Origin: Pocillopora verrucosa
Taxonomy: Eukaryota > Cnidaria > Anthozoa > Scleractinia > Pocilloporidae
Direction of reading: 5' to 3'
Length of the DNA: 64,000 nt
Assembly: GCF_036669915.1 (NCBI RefSeq)
Contig: NC_089315.1
Span: 15,956,003-16,020,002, forward strand
The notes under the pieces are model-generated. The model did not search any database, was not told where the DNA came from, and worked only from the letters and a program-made list of their open reading frames with translations. Shown here piece by piece: positions 47,301-58,300 of this stretch (position 1 is the first letter of the stretch; the number at the start of each line of letters is the position of its first letter). The position numbers and the translations under genes were made by a program.

Positions 47301-50300
47301 TCGGGTTTCGAGTTGAGAACCAATTTTCGAAAATCACGAATCAAGACGCTTTAGGAGTCTTGAGAAAACGGTTTGAAACAACTGTTGAAAACAGAACAAA
47401 GCGTCTACTCATAGCCTCCCTTATTGGCAACATGCTCTAAACGTATTTTCCACAAAACTCAAGGAGGGTTTGAACGTGGCTGATATATATATAAAAAACA
47501 TTCTCTCGCACCTATGTATGAAACAATCCTGTAACATTTGAACTTCGATTGTGTGCAGGAGCAAGGGCATATTTTTCTCCTTTCCGGCATCTATTAAACA
47601 TTCTATACAACTAACTACCGGAATGAAAACAAACTGATTTCCACATGCAGCGTGTTCGGTTATCATCCCCTCTAAATCAACTATGTACAACACACTGCCG
47701 CGAGAAACAAACTCTCATTATACGTCTCCGTATGCAGAGTTACCCGACAGGAAAGACTTAAGAAAGCCTTTAGGGGTTAAGTTTCTTGAGAAACTGCGGT
47801 GCTTTGTCAATGTGGGGTTGTTACACGATAATTCGTTTTATCAACTGAGTTCGTGATGTAAATTTGCCTCCGTAAAGAAGAAGAACAAGAAGAAGAACAC
47901 GACTCAGGTTTCGGGCGACATGACTTCGGGCGAGATGACTCTCGGGCGACTTGACCGGTTACCATCCAAGGCGAGAAACTTTTCAGGGTGGCCGATTTCC
48001 ATGATTAACTCAGTTGATAAAACCAAATTATGTAAGGAAGAGAGCATCGAGTAGCAATTGTATGACTGCTACGTGGCATCTGGTCATGCAGTTTTCAGCT
48101 AAATTTAAATTATGTTGATTAGCCTCGTTAAAACAGCATTGTAACACTCACGTTCCTAGGGCCCGTTTCTTGTAGGTCCTGGTAACTTAATGGCCCCGTA
48201 AAGCTGTTCTGTTTTTATTCACAATGGAGGTTTCAAAAGCATTGAGAATTATACAGTAAAAGTAGCAGCATAAGAGTTTCTAAACCTGATGTTCGGCTAA
48301 CTCTGACGAAGGGCTAACGCCCGAAGCGTCAGCTTTATAAACCCTTTACGGTGGTTACTTAATATTATCAACTCAGTCGGTAAAACCAAATAATCTTGTC
48401 GTAGAACAGTGTTCATTTACAGCTGCACTGGTCAGAGACAGGAGGACAAGAAGGTGAAAATGCTCCCTTTCCACTCCCACCTCCCCTAACCTCCCCCTTC
48501 CTATTCTACTGACCTTCTCCCCCCCCTCCCCCCTTGCCCCCATTTATACACCCCTGTACATGTACCTACCATTTACTAGTTTTGCATACTTGCGGTTCAA
48601 AGACATGGAACTTCTACCCATCACCTCACCAATACCAACCCAATCTGAGCCATGTATTTCCGCCAACCTGGGTGAAAATGAATAGAAACTGAACTCCATA
48701 ACAGCAACAAAAAAGACATTATTCTATACACTGGATGTTTAACAGTTCATCAGTGGGCTTGAATGTAATAATTTTTTTAAACTTGCGGAAATCTAAACAC
48801 AGTCCACCTATTATTGGTTACTGGGTGAACTGTACCTTTTCAATTTTTGAATCTCACTTTCAGTGTACCTGCAGAAAAATTAAAACACATGAAAACAATG
48901 AAGAGCACAACACAAATGATCAGTTAAATACACACACAAAACAACAACAACTAATAAAATCCTTTCATTATCCATCAAACAGGTAATGAGAATACTCAAA
49001 GTTATCAGGTAGAAGTTGTTATCATGATCTAACACCAAATTCTCGTAACTAATTTGCAAGGAAATGTGTAGCAGCTAAAGGGGAAAATGAACAATCAAAT
49101 CTTGGAAGTTAAAAAGTTCAGTGGTAAAATGGTAAGATGCTATCAAAGATCTGCTGCACTATGGAAGTTGATCATTTAAACAACAAAAAAGGTGCTTTTT
49201 CAAAACTACAAATTTTACAGAAAATTGTAGCCTGTAGTGCTGGCCAAGATTTTCTGTAAGTTTTCTGGTTGGAGCAGTGAACTGGCCCATGTGGTTGGAA
49301 ATTTTTGTCTACAGACATTCATTTGCCTCACTACAATGCACTTCTTTTTAAATGCAGTTCACTCTTTTAAAGACACATCAACGTTTCCGAATAGTTAGTT
49401 GTAAAGCATAACAGTTGAAGCAATTTTTAAAATGTTAAATGCTCACTAAAGCAAAACTATGCCTTCAGAGTTGGGTGCCGAATTTCAATACTGCTGAAGT
49501 ATGAAATCTGTGCCAACACAAAATTATATAAACTTACGCTCCAACATAATTCTTTTCATCATAAATCCTTCTTGCACATTGGTAGATAGAAAGCGGTGAC
49601 CTTTGGATACCTTTACCTACAAGATTGTTGAATATTGACAAACATTCAAGGGTGTATTAAAGAGAGGCCAAACTGTTTTAAGTCAGAGAAATTCTCATGT
49701 TTAAACTGAAGAAATTCCAGTATTACATCAAATATCCCCTTAATAAGGTTAAGCTTATGTAGATAGCTGTATCTACATGTACTGTAGGTAGTGTAGATAA
49801 ATGTAACTGCAGGGACCACAGGCAGTCATGACAGCCACACCAGAGAAGACATAGAATAAAAAATGAAATCATTTTATATTTCTAAAATGTAGTTAGAATT
49901 TTGCGCATGGCTGGATGTGTTCACTGTCCATTACAGCGCCACACTTCAACTCCAACATAACATATATGAGCAGCATTCAGTTCCAAATGGAAACTGAAAT
50001 AATTTGCCATCAGGGTTTCTGTTCTCAGACCACACAAATTGTCAATTAAAAAATCAAGTTCTGTTTTTAGTTACAGATTTGCAAATGGCTGGATGTGTTT
50101 ACTTTCTCTTACAGAGCCATGCCTCAACATCATCATAACATACATGGCAGTGTTTGTTTCCAAATGGCAACATAAATAATTTGCCATCATGGTTTCTGAT
50201 CTCAGACTGTGCAAATTTTGGTGATTTCAAGTTGCTATTGCTACAAGTTGCTGGGCTTCCATCAGATAGAGATTTATCCAGTGGATAGAGTGATCCACCC

Positions 50301-53300
50301 TTTGTACAACAGGGGCCTGGAGAGCAGATTTCCAGTGTAACATGATAGTAAATGGACTAACCTAAGACTTGTTTGAGTGTTGAACCAATAATTGTGTATC
50401 ACAAATGTTCATGCTAAGATAATTGAAGGGACAAGAAGAATACACTTGGCTTACCAAGCTCTTTGAGAAGTTTATTTCTACGGACAAAGCGAGTCCAATA
50501 AATCCTTTCTTCTGAATCCTTATTTCGTGAAGCAAACAGGAGCCTGGCAGGATCTGAGAGGTTATGACACTAGAAAACAGATGCAGAATTTTCATTTCAA
50601 TATCACCATTAAAGGTAAATGTTTATCTTAAAGTCAGGGTGCCCAATTTCCAGAATTAATAATAGTTGAAAGCAGTATCTTGCTTTTTGCCTTTCACCAT
50701 CCTTCAGTTAACCCTATATCTCCCCATATGCGATTTATCTCAAAATTCTTCCCTCTTTGAGCTACACAGTTCCTTCTAAATTAGTTGAGAGGATTTGGCA
50801 TTACATCACAATAACTTTCTCCATTTGATACTCTTGTCTATTCACATCATCTGTTTGTTTGATGTCATACTAAAAACGGTGAGAAGGTAGCCAAGTCCCT
50901 TCTTTAATTCAAGGGGTTAATCTCATTATTTGGAATTGTTAGTTGACTTGTTTAGGAAAAAGATAATAATGCTTTCATTTAGGACAAATTTCATTCCTCT
51001 GTGACCCTCAGATGACCACCCTACTCAAACCTTTACAGGGTTAGTATACAACTTGTATTCTTTTCACTTTCAGGGTGTGTTAATCATCCATTTATATTAA
51101 GTTGCTCAGACATCTTCACTGTCAACAAATCAAGGATGCTACAAACTTAAGACAGGTGTAGATAAGAAGGTAATCTTAAGTAAACTGACTTTTAGTGTAA
51201 ATCATGTTACAGCTAATATACCAGCTATGATATCAATAGATGAAATAACATAATTTATCTTCTCATGTTGATAATTAACTGATCAGATAAGTTTTAATCA
51301 GCAGGTAAGTGTTAACAAAATGTACTGCTCCATCCACCGAGTTAGGGCCCTGCATTGGGTCAATATTTGCCATCATACCTTCAGAAATTGAGCCATGTTA
51401 TATCTTAACAACTCCATCTCATGTGTGGACCATTGTCCTATTCTTATGGTTATTCCTATCAAAAATTCAAATAAAAAAGAAAAATGGTTAACTTGGGAAC
51501 TTTCTCCCAAAACCCTAGCTTATTCATTAAGAGATCAATTTGAACTATGCTTTACAAGATAATCAAGACATAATTGTAGCCAAATTTTCAACTGAGTGTG
51601 GAACAAAATCCCAGATTGTATTGGTTTGCATTACTTTGTTTTATGATTGATTCAGAAAACTAATGATACTTTCTCAACCAATCATATACAAAACTCAAAC
51701 CAATTACAACTTAGTCGCCCACGATTTCTTGAAACAAACTTGAAACCTGTCATTTGTGTGTGTGTTTATCATAATGGACATTTGAATGATTTATTTCAAA
51801 AAATTAAAATTTTAATTTAAGATAACTTTACTTTGACAATCAAAAGATACAGTGACTGTGGAATGGTGAATCTCCATACCAGTGGTTTAACACATACTGT
51901 ACTGCAATTTACAAGCAGACACTTTGTTCATTGCTCATGTTATATCTTAAACCATGGACTGAAGTGCACACACCATGCATATGTACATCTATGTTACTCA
52001 GTGACTTGTAAGAGTACTGTGGGAGATAAACAGTTTCCATATCTTATACTACAACTGAAGTGATACAAATGAAATTAAAGAAAAAGGATGCTTACCTTGT
52101 TCACTGAATTCAATTCTTTGTGCTTTAGAAAGGTAGTAGTTTTCCTGAATTATCTCAGAATTCTTTATAGCTTCTGCTAACTTTGCCTTATCAATGTTTG
52201 GCTTAACAGTTACATTCTCCGTAACTCCAGTTCTGTGATTATTGCCATTTACAACACTTTCACTGAGGGTTCTGTTTCCAATCAAATTGTCTTTGCTTTT
52301 GTGTCTCTTCCCCTTTTTGTGATTAGGTCTTAGAGATACCTTTCCAGGGCTGTCTGTTGAATGATGAGTGTTTGACTGAGAAGATTCTCCTTGAGAACTT
52401 ACATCATGTTTTGACCTTTCTGGTATACACTGCTCCACAGATGCCTGCTTGTTTATATCTGTTATTTGATCACTTGTAGTACAATTTTCACCATTATTTT
52501 TTTCATCTTTCCTGTGTTTATTGACTGTACCCTCCGAAAATTCCGACAAGCAGTCTCTTTTTAGTTTCTTTTTCTTTTTCTTCTTCTCTCTTTCTGAAAC
52601 AATCTCTACATCACTATGCTTCTTGTGATTTTTGACTGTACCCTCTGAAAATTCTGATGGGTGGTCTCTTTTTACTTTCTTTTTCTTTTTCCTCCTCTCT
52701 TTATCTGAGACAATCTCTAAGTCACTATGCTTCTTGTGTTTTTTTATTGTACCCTCTGAAAATTCTGATGGGTGGTCTCTTTCTAATTTCTTTCTCTTCC
52801 TCTCTGTATCTGAAACAATCTCTAAGTCACTATGCTTCTTGCGTTTTTTGTCTGTACCCTCTGGAAATCCTGATGGGTGCTCTCCTTTTAATTTCTTTTT
52901 CTTTTTCCTCCTCTCTGAATCTGAAACAATCTCTAGGTCGTCACTAAGCTTCTTGTGATTTTCGTCTGTACCCTCTGGAAATTCTGGCGTGTGCACTCTT
53001 TTTAATTTCTTTTTCCTCTTTCCTGTATCTGAAGCAATCTCTAAGTCACTTTTTTGTTTCTTTGCCTGAGTTTCGCATCTTTTATCGCCATTCGTGTAAG
53101 TTGCTTCATCGCCATGTCTTTTCTTTGATTTTCTCGCTTTCCTGTTGATTCCATTTTTATTATATTTTAGCTGTTCATCCCATTCAGGAGCTGCTGCCTC
53201 GATGATAGTCGTTGAATCGTGTACAGTTTCCAATTCTTTTTTTTTCCTCTTTTCCGGCTGCTCCTTTTCCCTTTTCTTCTTGGGTTTATGATGCTTCCGC

Positions 53301-53518
53301 GATGTGCTTTTTGCTGTAGAAAAATCCTCTTGTTTGTGGGATCTCTTTTGCATTTTATCACGTTTACCTTCGACTTTTTCTCCATCTCTAACCGAATGTT
53401 CACCATTCTTGACTTGTTCGCCGTGAAGCAGGTTCAGTTGTTCAACCTCGCTTGCAGCCTTCTGTCTGTCTCTGCTTTCTTCTAACTCTCTTAAGGCCTT
53501 TTGATAACAGCGTAACAT
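44312..53518 (-). CDS. TTF1: Transcription termination factor 1-like Myb-domain protein, ten exons
   Basis: Exons (minus strand): 52096-53518, 50455-50553, 49538-49616, 48836-48868, 48570-48667, 46966-47140, 45832-45912, 45382-45450, 44766-44848 and 44312-44406. Their total, 2235 nt, is divisible by three and gives 744 residues; every junction keeps the frame. The N-terminal 470 residues are Lys-rich and disordered, with five ~36-residue repeats. The C-terminal part has Myb/SANT repeats: KLKRLAEIHGSDWVGIGEVM, then GKWTEEEIHRLNEAV...QCRRKWLHKLCW, then RWTKSDDMTLVESLYESEY. This basic N-terminus plus Myb C-terminus is the plan of TTF1, which ends RNA polymerase I transcription at rDNA terminators; DMTF1 is the alternative. 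One exon is only 33 nt. Exon 2's acceptor (AACCTCTCAG) was chosen because it alone restores frame. The donor at 45826-45831 (GTTTGG) is weak. Confidence 0.9.
45561..45630 (-). pseudogene. Dead duplicate of TTF1-like exon 8
   Basis: It lies in the intron between exons 7 and 8. It keeps the acceptor (TATATTTCTTAG) and most of the coding sequence (LYDSEVEEECDVG against LYESEYMEEFDVD in the live exon). It has one extra base, and its donor is changed from C|GTAAGTTC to C|ATAGATTC. The flanking intron is also partly duplicated. Confidence 0.8.
46169..46960. other. Intron 6 of the TTF1-like gene
   Basis: This stretch carries several overlapping open frames on both strands but no domain and no repeat I can define. 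They are read as chance frames. Confidence 0.4.
47240..47345. repeat. CTCGA/TCGAGAATC-rich short repeat
   Basis: CTCGACTCGAAACTCCATTC, TTCGAGAATCAATAAAGAAT and TTTCGAGTTGAGAACC alternate as inverted and direct copies over about 100 bp in a TTF1-like intron. Confidence 0.5.
47773..48396. repeat. Cluster of family-A repeats with a GGGCGA-motif insert
   Basis: A reverse family-A copy (47773-47877) is followed by a GAAGAA run. Three near-copies of CGGGCGA-C/G-ATGACTT/C come next (47913-47955), then a partial forward copy (47984-48032) and a full forward copy (48300-48396, GACGAAGGGCTAACGCCCGA). All lie in one TTF1-like intron. Confidence 0.7.
48425..48545. repeat. Pyrimidine-rich C/T tract
   Basis: A C-rich stretch (CCTCCCCTAACCTCCCCCTT, then CTCCCCCCCCTCCCC) lies upstream of exon 5 in plus coordinates. 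It is G-rich on the transcribed strand of the TTF1-like gene. Confidence 0.7.
49889..50217. repeat. Direct duplication of ~150 bp
   Basis: 49889-50032 and 50071-50217 share GCATGGCTGGATGTGTTCAC / GCAAATGGCTGGATGTGTTT, TAACATAYAT, TTCCAAATGG and AATAATTTGCCATCA. Divergence is about 20% by eye. The copies lie in the intron between exons 2 and 3 of the TTF1-like gene. Confidence 0.7.
50708..50920. mobile_element. MITE-like repeat, family B
   Basis: The ends TTAACCCTATATCTCCCC and AATTCAAGGGGTTAA are short inverted repeats. The interior is like the copies near 16443 and 19046 (TTAACCCTTTCTCTCCCAAG). It has no coding capacity and lies in the TTF1-like first intron. Confidence 0.55.
52505..53060 (-). 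repeat. Five in-frame ~108-bp coding repeats in TTF1-like exon 1
   Basis: Each unit encodes an acidic cap SDLEIVSD, a Lys run ERRKKKKKLKRD, then HPSEFSEGT and KKHKKHS. Five units differ slightly in length and sequence. They cover about residues 153-337 and are predicted to be disordered and strongly basic. Confidence 0.9.
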
Positions 53519-53563
53519 CCCGTTCCGGAAAAATCCTGTTAACTTGATGTTTAGAACAGACTT

Positions 53564-53590
53564 CAAATTCGCACAGTTGCGTCCGCCATG
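53564..53590 (-). promoter_or_regulatory. Upstream ATGGCGG micro-ORF before the TTF1-like start
   Basis: ATGGCGGAC in good context starts MADATVRI and stops at 53564-53566, 46 bp before the ATG I used. The main frame stays open upstream back to 53591 and reads like protein (LKSVLNIKLTGFFRNG). This may be a true uORF, or the real start separated from the main frame by a one-base difference. Confidence 0.45.
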
Positions 53591-53703
53591 TTAGAAACAT
53601 TTGAAAGTCAAGGGAGATAGGGCCCAGACTCTCTCGGAAGACTTGGATACTTTTAAAATAATAAACCTGGATAGGACTTTGGTCGATTTCTTAACGGACT
53701 GTA

Positions 53704-53782
53704 GCCTACGTGTAGCCGTACCCTTCTCCCCCGGAAGCCTCCGTTTCACCTTAAGTGGGGGAGGGTACGGCTACACGTAGGC
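53704..53782. repeat. Hairpin with perfect 20-bp arms
   Basis: GCCTACGTGTAGCCGTACCC (53704-53723) is exactly repeated in reverse complement at 53763-53782, with C- and G-rich inner flanks extending the match. It lies about 115 bp upstream of the TTF1-like gene's first ATGs. Confidence 0.9.
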
Positions 53783-54755
53783 CGTCTGGGACTGGTCAGT
53801 TGTACTTGACTACTATAAGGAAAGTTTTCAACTGACTTTTCTTGTAAATTCAAACTAATGCAACAGAATTTCAGAAAATGTAACCAACAAAGTTAACCAA
53901 CTTCACTGGTTTGATGTTGTTTATCTAGCACAAAACAATGTTCTATGAGAATCGCTGGAGGAGCGTTGAGGCGAGGGAAGCCCAATAGAAGGGTGTCGGG
54001 GGAGAGGTATGAGAATGCTTTAGCACCCAAGCTACTCCGAATTGTGATAAATTTTATGCTAGAACAAAAACTTTCAGAGGAAGTAAATCTTATCTTTATT
54101 CTTCTGTAGTGAATAACGGAAGGAACTATGTGAACTCAATATTTTCCCCCTAAAATTTCTATTGGTAAAAGAAGTAGAATTGTCTTTAATTCGCACTTGA
54201 GCAGTGTCTATAATTTGGATAACACCAACACATTTAAACACACAGCGACCCATACAGGTGTGTCGATGATAACCTTAGTCGTCCCCCACGTGTTCTTTGA
54301 CTAAGAAGAAAAAAACCATAACCATGACTCATATGTAAACAGTTAATACCTTGAGGCCTCCATCAAGACACCTCATCCTGACATTTTTGAGCTCTGAGAT
54401 TCACTAGATATTTCGATATATTCACTGTTCTTTGAACATATTTTTCCATGCAATCGATATATTTATCTCTAATTTATACATTATTTATAGATAACACATA
54501 GATGTCTGAGTACGAAATATCTTAGAGAGTTTCATTTAGAATTATGGACACGAGTGGAAAAATGGGAGTTGCTCCTTACTCGCGCGTTCTCCCTTGAATC
54601 GCGCGAAGCTCTCTATCCGCCGGTCGCTCTGGTTTTGAAAAAGTCTTACAAACGAGAAAAATGGCAAGAATCTCAATTTAATCAATAGCCGACATATGTT
54701 TTAAATAATGCCGACCGATAAGAAGAATGACACGTATTTTCAAGTAATGAACAGG
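53783..54755. other. Intergenic gap between two minus-strand genes
   Basis: It separates the stop of the coiled-coil gene from the TTF1-like promoter side. An ATTAAA-type signal (minus sense, 54678-54683) may end the coiled-coil transcript. Nothing else is seen. Confidence 0.45.
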
Positions 54756-55352
54756 TTAGAAAAAAGCTGAAAGTTCCTCCTTCCATTCCGGCATTTCTGA
54801 ATTATTCAGCTGATTTCTTCCATGCCCGCGGCTTGCTGGCGTAGAACTTCTCCGTAATCTCGCTTGACGATTGCTATGCGTATTGAGTCTGACATGAGAC
54901 AAAGACTCTAATAAACGAGCATTTGCGTTCCGAAGATTGTCAATTTCTAACTTCTGTGAGTGCAGTTTCTTCTCCAGTTTTAGTCTATCGTCTTTTTCAG
55001 GCTGCGATTTTAACAAATCTATTTTCTTTCGCAGTGATTCGATCTGCCTGTCTTTTGTGGTGACTTCGTTGTACAGCGACTCGATTGTGACTTCCCTAGC
55101 TTCGAGAAGTGTTTTGATCTCGGCTTGCTCCTTTCGAAAATCCCCCTCTAGGAGAAGAAGTTTGGAAATAATGTCATTCATCTCTTGATCATAATCTTTC
55201 TTTCGCTGTTCTAGCTCCTGCTCTTTCTCTTGTAAATCATAAGTCAAGTCCAGAGTTCTCGCTCTTTGTATCTTCAATTCTGTCCTGACTTGAAATATTT
55301 CCTTGTGAAGTCGTTTGATTTCTTCCTTCAGAATATTTACATTGGCCTCAAG
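54756..55352 (-). CDS. Coiled-coil protein, last exon
   Basis: The acceptor CTCTTGATTTCAG (55353 side) opens a 199-codon frame to the stop at 54756. About 150 residues are strong heptad coiled coil (LEANVNILKEEIKRLHKEIF, LQEKEQELEQRKKDYDQEMN, TKDRQIESLRKKIDLLKSQP). A basic Ser/Arg tail follows (RLRRSSTPASRGHGR), ending MPEWKEELSAFF. No catalytic domain is present. The rest of the gene lies upstream at higher coordinates; the promoter-like region at 58.9-59.1 kb is a possible but unproven 5' end. The family was not recognised; centrosomal or ciliary coiled-coil proteins are candidates by composition only. Confidence 0.75.
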   Translation of the reverse strand, partial: LEANVNILKEEIKRLHKEIFQVRTELKIQRARTLDLTYDLQEKEQELEQRKKDYDQEMNDIISKLLLLEGDFRKEQAEIKTLLEAREVTIESLYNEVTTKDRQIESLRKKIDLLKSQPEKDDRLKLEKKLHSQKLEIDNLRNANARLLESLSHVRLNTHSNRQARLRRSSTPASRGHGRNQLNNSEMPEWKEELSAFF

Positions 55353-58300
55353 CTGAAATCAAGAGAAGGAGAAGGGAGGTAAGATAAGGGAAGCGAGTAA
55401 GAGTTTGGGAGGCTCAGTTCCTGCTGAGGGAAGAGGGAGGTGCTTTAGAATGCTTAAAACAAGACTTGATCCATCCTAAGTAACTGGGAAACTTTTTGTA
55501 AACAAAGCACATTTAAGTGGGTGTCGCAGTGATAACAGACTCTGTTAACGTTCCTTCTGTTATATAACTATCTTTATATATATAAAAAAAAATCGGCTAA
55601 AGTTGATCCGCGAAGGTTTGGAGTAACCTTTACACATGCATATGTCTAAACTTGTAGGCGAGATCACTCAACATCGAGGCTACGAGACTTGGAACGACAG
55701 AGTGATAAAAGTATGAGACCTGCATGCTTCCTTCATACAAGAGTCTCGTCCGAGGTTGTTTACTCACCGCGTTCGAACACGACTCATAGAATATCACAAT
55801 GAACAAACCGGAAATGGAAACAATGTTGTAACAGTTAACACGGTAAACAGGAAGGCCAAGAATTCCGGTCTTCGATTAAAAGCACTTATCATGTGATTAT
55901 TGCGTGATCACATTTTTGACGTCGGTAAATTCAACGGCCATTTCTATTTTTAAATTTGTGATGAAAGAAAGAAAAAGAAAAGCGAAACGCTCCGACATCT
56001 TTAATTTCAAATTTAAAAACTGGAAACGTATGTGGCAGGAGACGGATCGATATCATTAATTCCTGAGAGAGATCTGCATAGTGAAACAAAGAAGTAAATC
56101 CTGGTACTATAACAATGAAAGAATGAAAACAATACAATGATTAGAGTCGACTAAAGCATGTTATTTCCATCGGATCAAATTTAACAGAGACGGCATACAA
56201 ACACTAAGGCCTGCTTTCTCTTTAAGACTTATTCACTTTTGAGTAGTTAGATAACCTGTTCATTGTTTGTTTGTGTGTGGTCTTGAAGTGCTGTTTTTCT
56301 TTGGAGTGTATTTGATCAACTTGCAAGCTGTTGCCGGCCAGCTGCCTGTATTTGGTCGGTTTACAAATACAAAATAGGCAGCAACAAATCAAAGGGCCAG
56401 AATTAACTTTCTGGAGCGGACACCTCCTTCGCAGATTTAATTGAAACGCTCGCCTTTGATAGAAATATTTCACTAGACATTTTTTTTCCGAGGTTAATTC
56501 GAATTTAGCGGTCCTTCGACGACATGTGTCACAAAAAAGCATCAGTCTATAACAAATATCCCGCCACGTTAACAGAGTCGTTCGGTGTATATACTCTGAG
56601 CTACAAAATCACACCGATCTAGAAAGCAAACTTCCCTATAACCACTAAAGCAGTTCCTATTCTAGTGTATTGTTTACGATCGCTTGATGTACCCCTAAAT
56701 GATCGGTTCAAGTCCCGTCAAAGGTCGACAGTCTTTAATATAATTGAGTAAATGGACTTATTACCGGTCCTTTCTTGATGTTACGATCACTTACCTGGTT
56801 CCTATTCAATTTAGGGCTCTTGGAGCTCATTTCAGTGAGTGTGCTGGCCTACCCAGCAAGAGGTTATGGCTTGAAAGGCAACGAGAAGTGTCCGAGAACG
56901 TGCTTTTTCGCCTTGAGTAGAGGAAGCTACTACATATGCGTCCTCTTAAGTTTCTGCAAAGAATATGCCAGCAATGTGTAATCAAAATCCGTATTACGTG
57001 AATAATCCAGCCGTAGTTAATCATTTACAAATATGATATGCCATGCGGATGAAGGATTTTGCTGTGGCACATTTGAGCGAGAGAAGAACGTCGCAGTAAC
57101 TGAGAAGTTTCCTTGCAATGTAGGTAGAGAGACTTGGATTTTGAGGCATTCAATACGTAGTCACCCCTCATGTTTATATACGTTGCTTGGCTGAGTGACT
57201 AGGTGCCCTGCAGATGCATAGACTAATCATCAGACATGCCCAATCTGGAAACACTCTCAAACACACTTGAGATTTTGTCAGTTGACATAATTTAAATGGC
57301 TAGAATACACAAAGCGCATTTGTATAACATTTACAACACAAAGGGGCTTTCCGTCACAACAGTGCAGATCGTTACAGGAGGTTACTGCACCCTGCCAGCA
57401 GAGGCCATGTTTAGTAGCAAGGACTGCGCAGTGGGGTGACACTTAAGAAAAATAAAAATTATCATTGGATCTTGCCATTAAAGCTTAAAAAATGCGAAGT
57501 AAACTATATTTCCTTTGGAGTGAACGTTGAAACGCACGAAGCAAATATAGCTTTCTGGTCTCGCTTCCTGAATCAATAACTGCTAGTCCTATCGACTTAC
57601 TTGCAATAATGCAGCTTGCACGTCGTTTACGACATCAAAAAAATTCTTGCATGACCTCAACACTACTGACAGTTCCCATATGGTTAGTGGATTGTCGTGG
57701 TCGTTTGGGTTTACGATTCACATCGAATCAAAACCTATTTTAACTTAATTCATCTCATCATTTTTTTCTGGATCGATAATTGCTTTGAAGGAGTTATGTC
57801 AGAATCGGGCGTTAGAGAAGCCGTGATGGGAGTCAAACGGATCAAATGGAACCGATCAACTTTGAGTTGGAATCTAATCTTTGGTTATGACTCAGAATGA
57901 TTAAAAAAATGGAAACTATTTTAGCTCGATTGGTAGCGGGAGGCTTGTTTTCCAGAGCTGATTACAACCCCCAAGTAAGAGAGACAAAACAGTTTGTCGG
58001 CAGCCGTAATATAAATGTTTGAAGTTAACCGCATTGAATGATGCTTTTCAATAACAGTGTTAATCACGCTAAGTGTTTCTGCTGCATCGCTATTCTTTGA
58101 ATAATCCTTGGTTTGACCCCGAGTCACACTCTAGTTCTCGCTTTGTGTATCAATTGCCGAAGCGCAACGAGATCACGCGTCACATGTTTGTCAAACGCAT
58201 CACATGTTGTCCAAACAACTAGCTATTTTTTGGTCATCTTGTGGGCAAAATATTTCTTCTTTACCCCTTTAACCTATCTTGTATAACGAATATTGCAGTC

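Noticed and set aside
52632..53485. Phe/Ser/Leu-rich plus-strand frames
   Set aside because: They are the reverse complement of the Lys-rich repeats in the TTF1-like first exon.
56700..56725. GGTTCAAGTCC, a perfect tRNA B-box match
   Set aside because: No A box at the right distance and no cloverleaf can be drawn.
57920..58130. A-box-like AGCTCGATTGGTAGCG and B-box-like GGTTTGACCCC
   Set aside because: They are about 190 bp apart, too far for a tRNA gene, and the acceptor stem does not pair; at most a broken tRNA relic.
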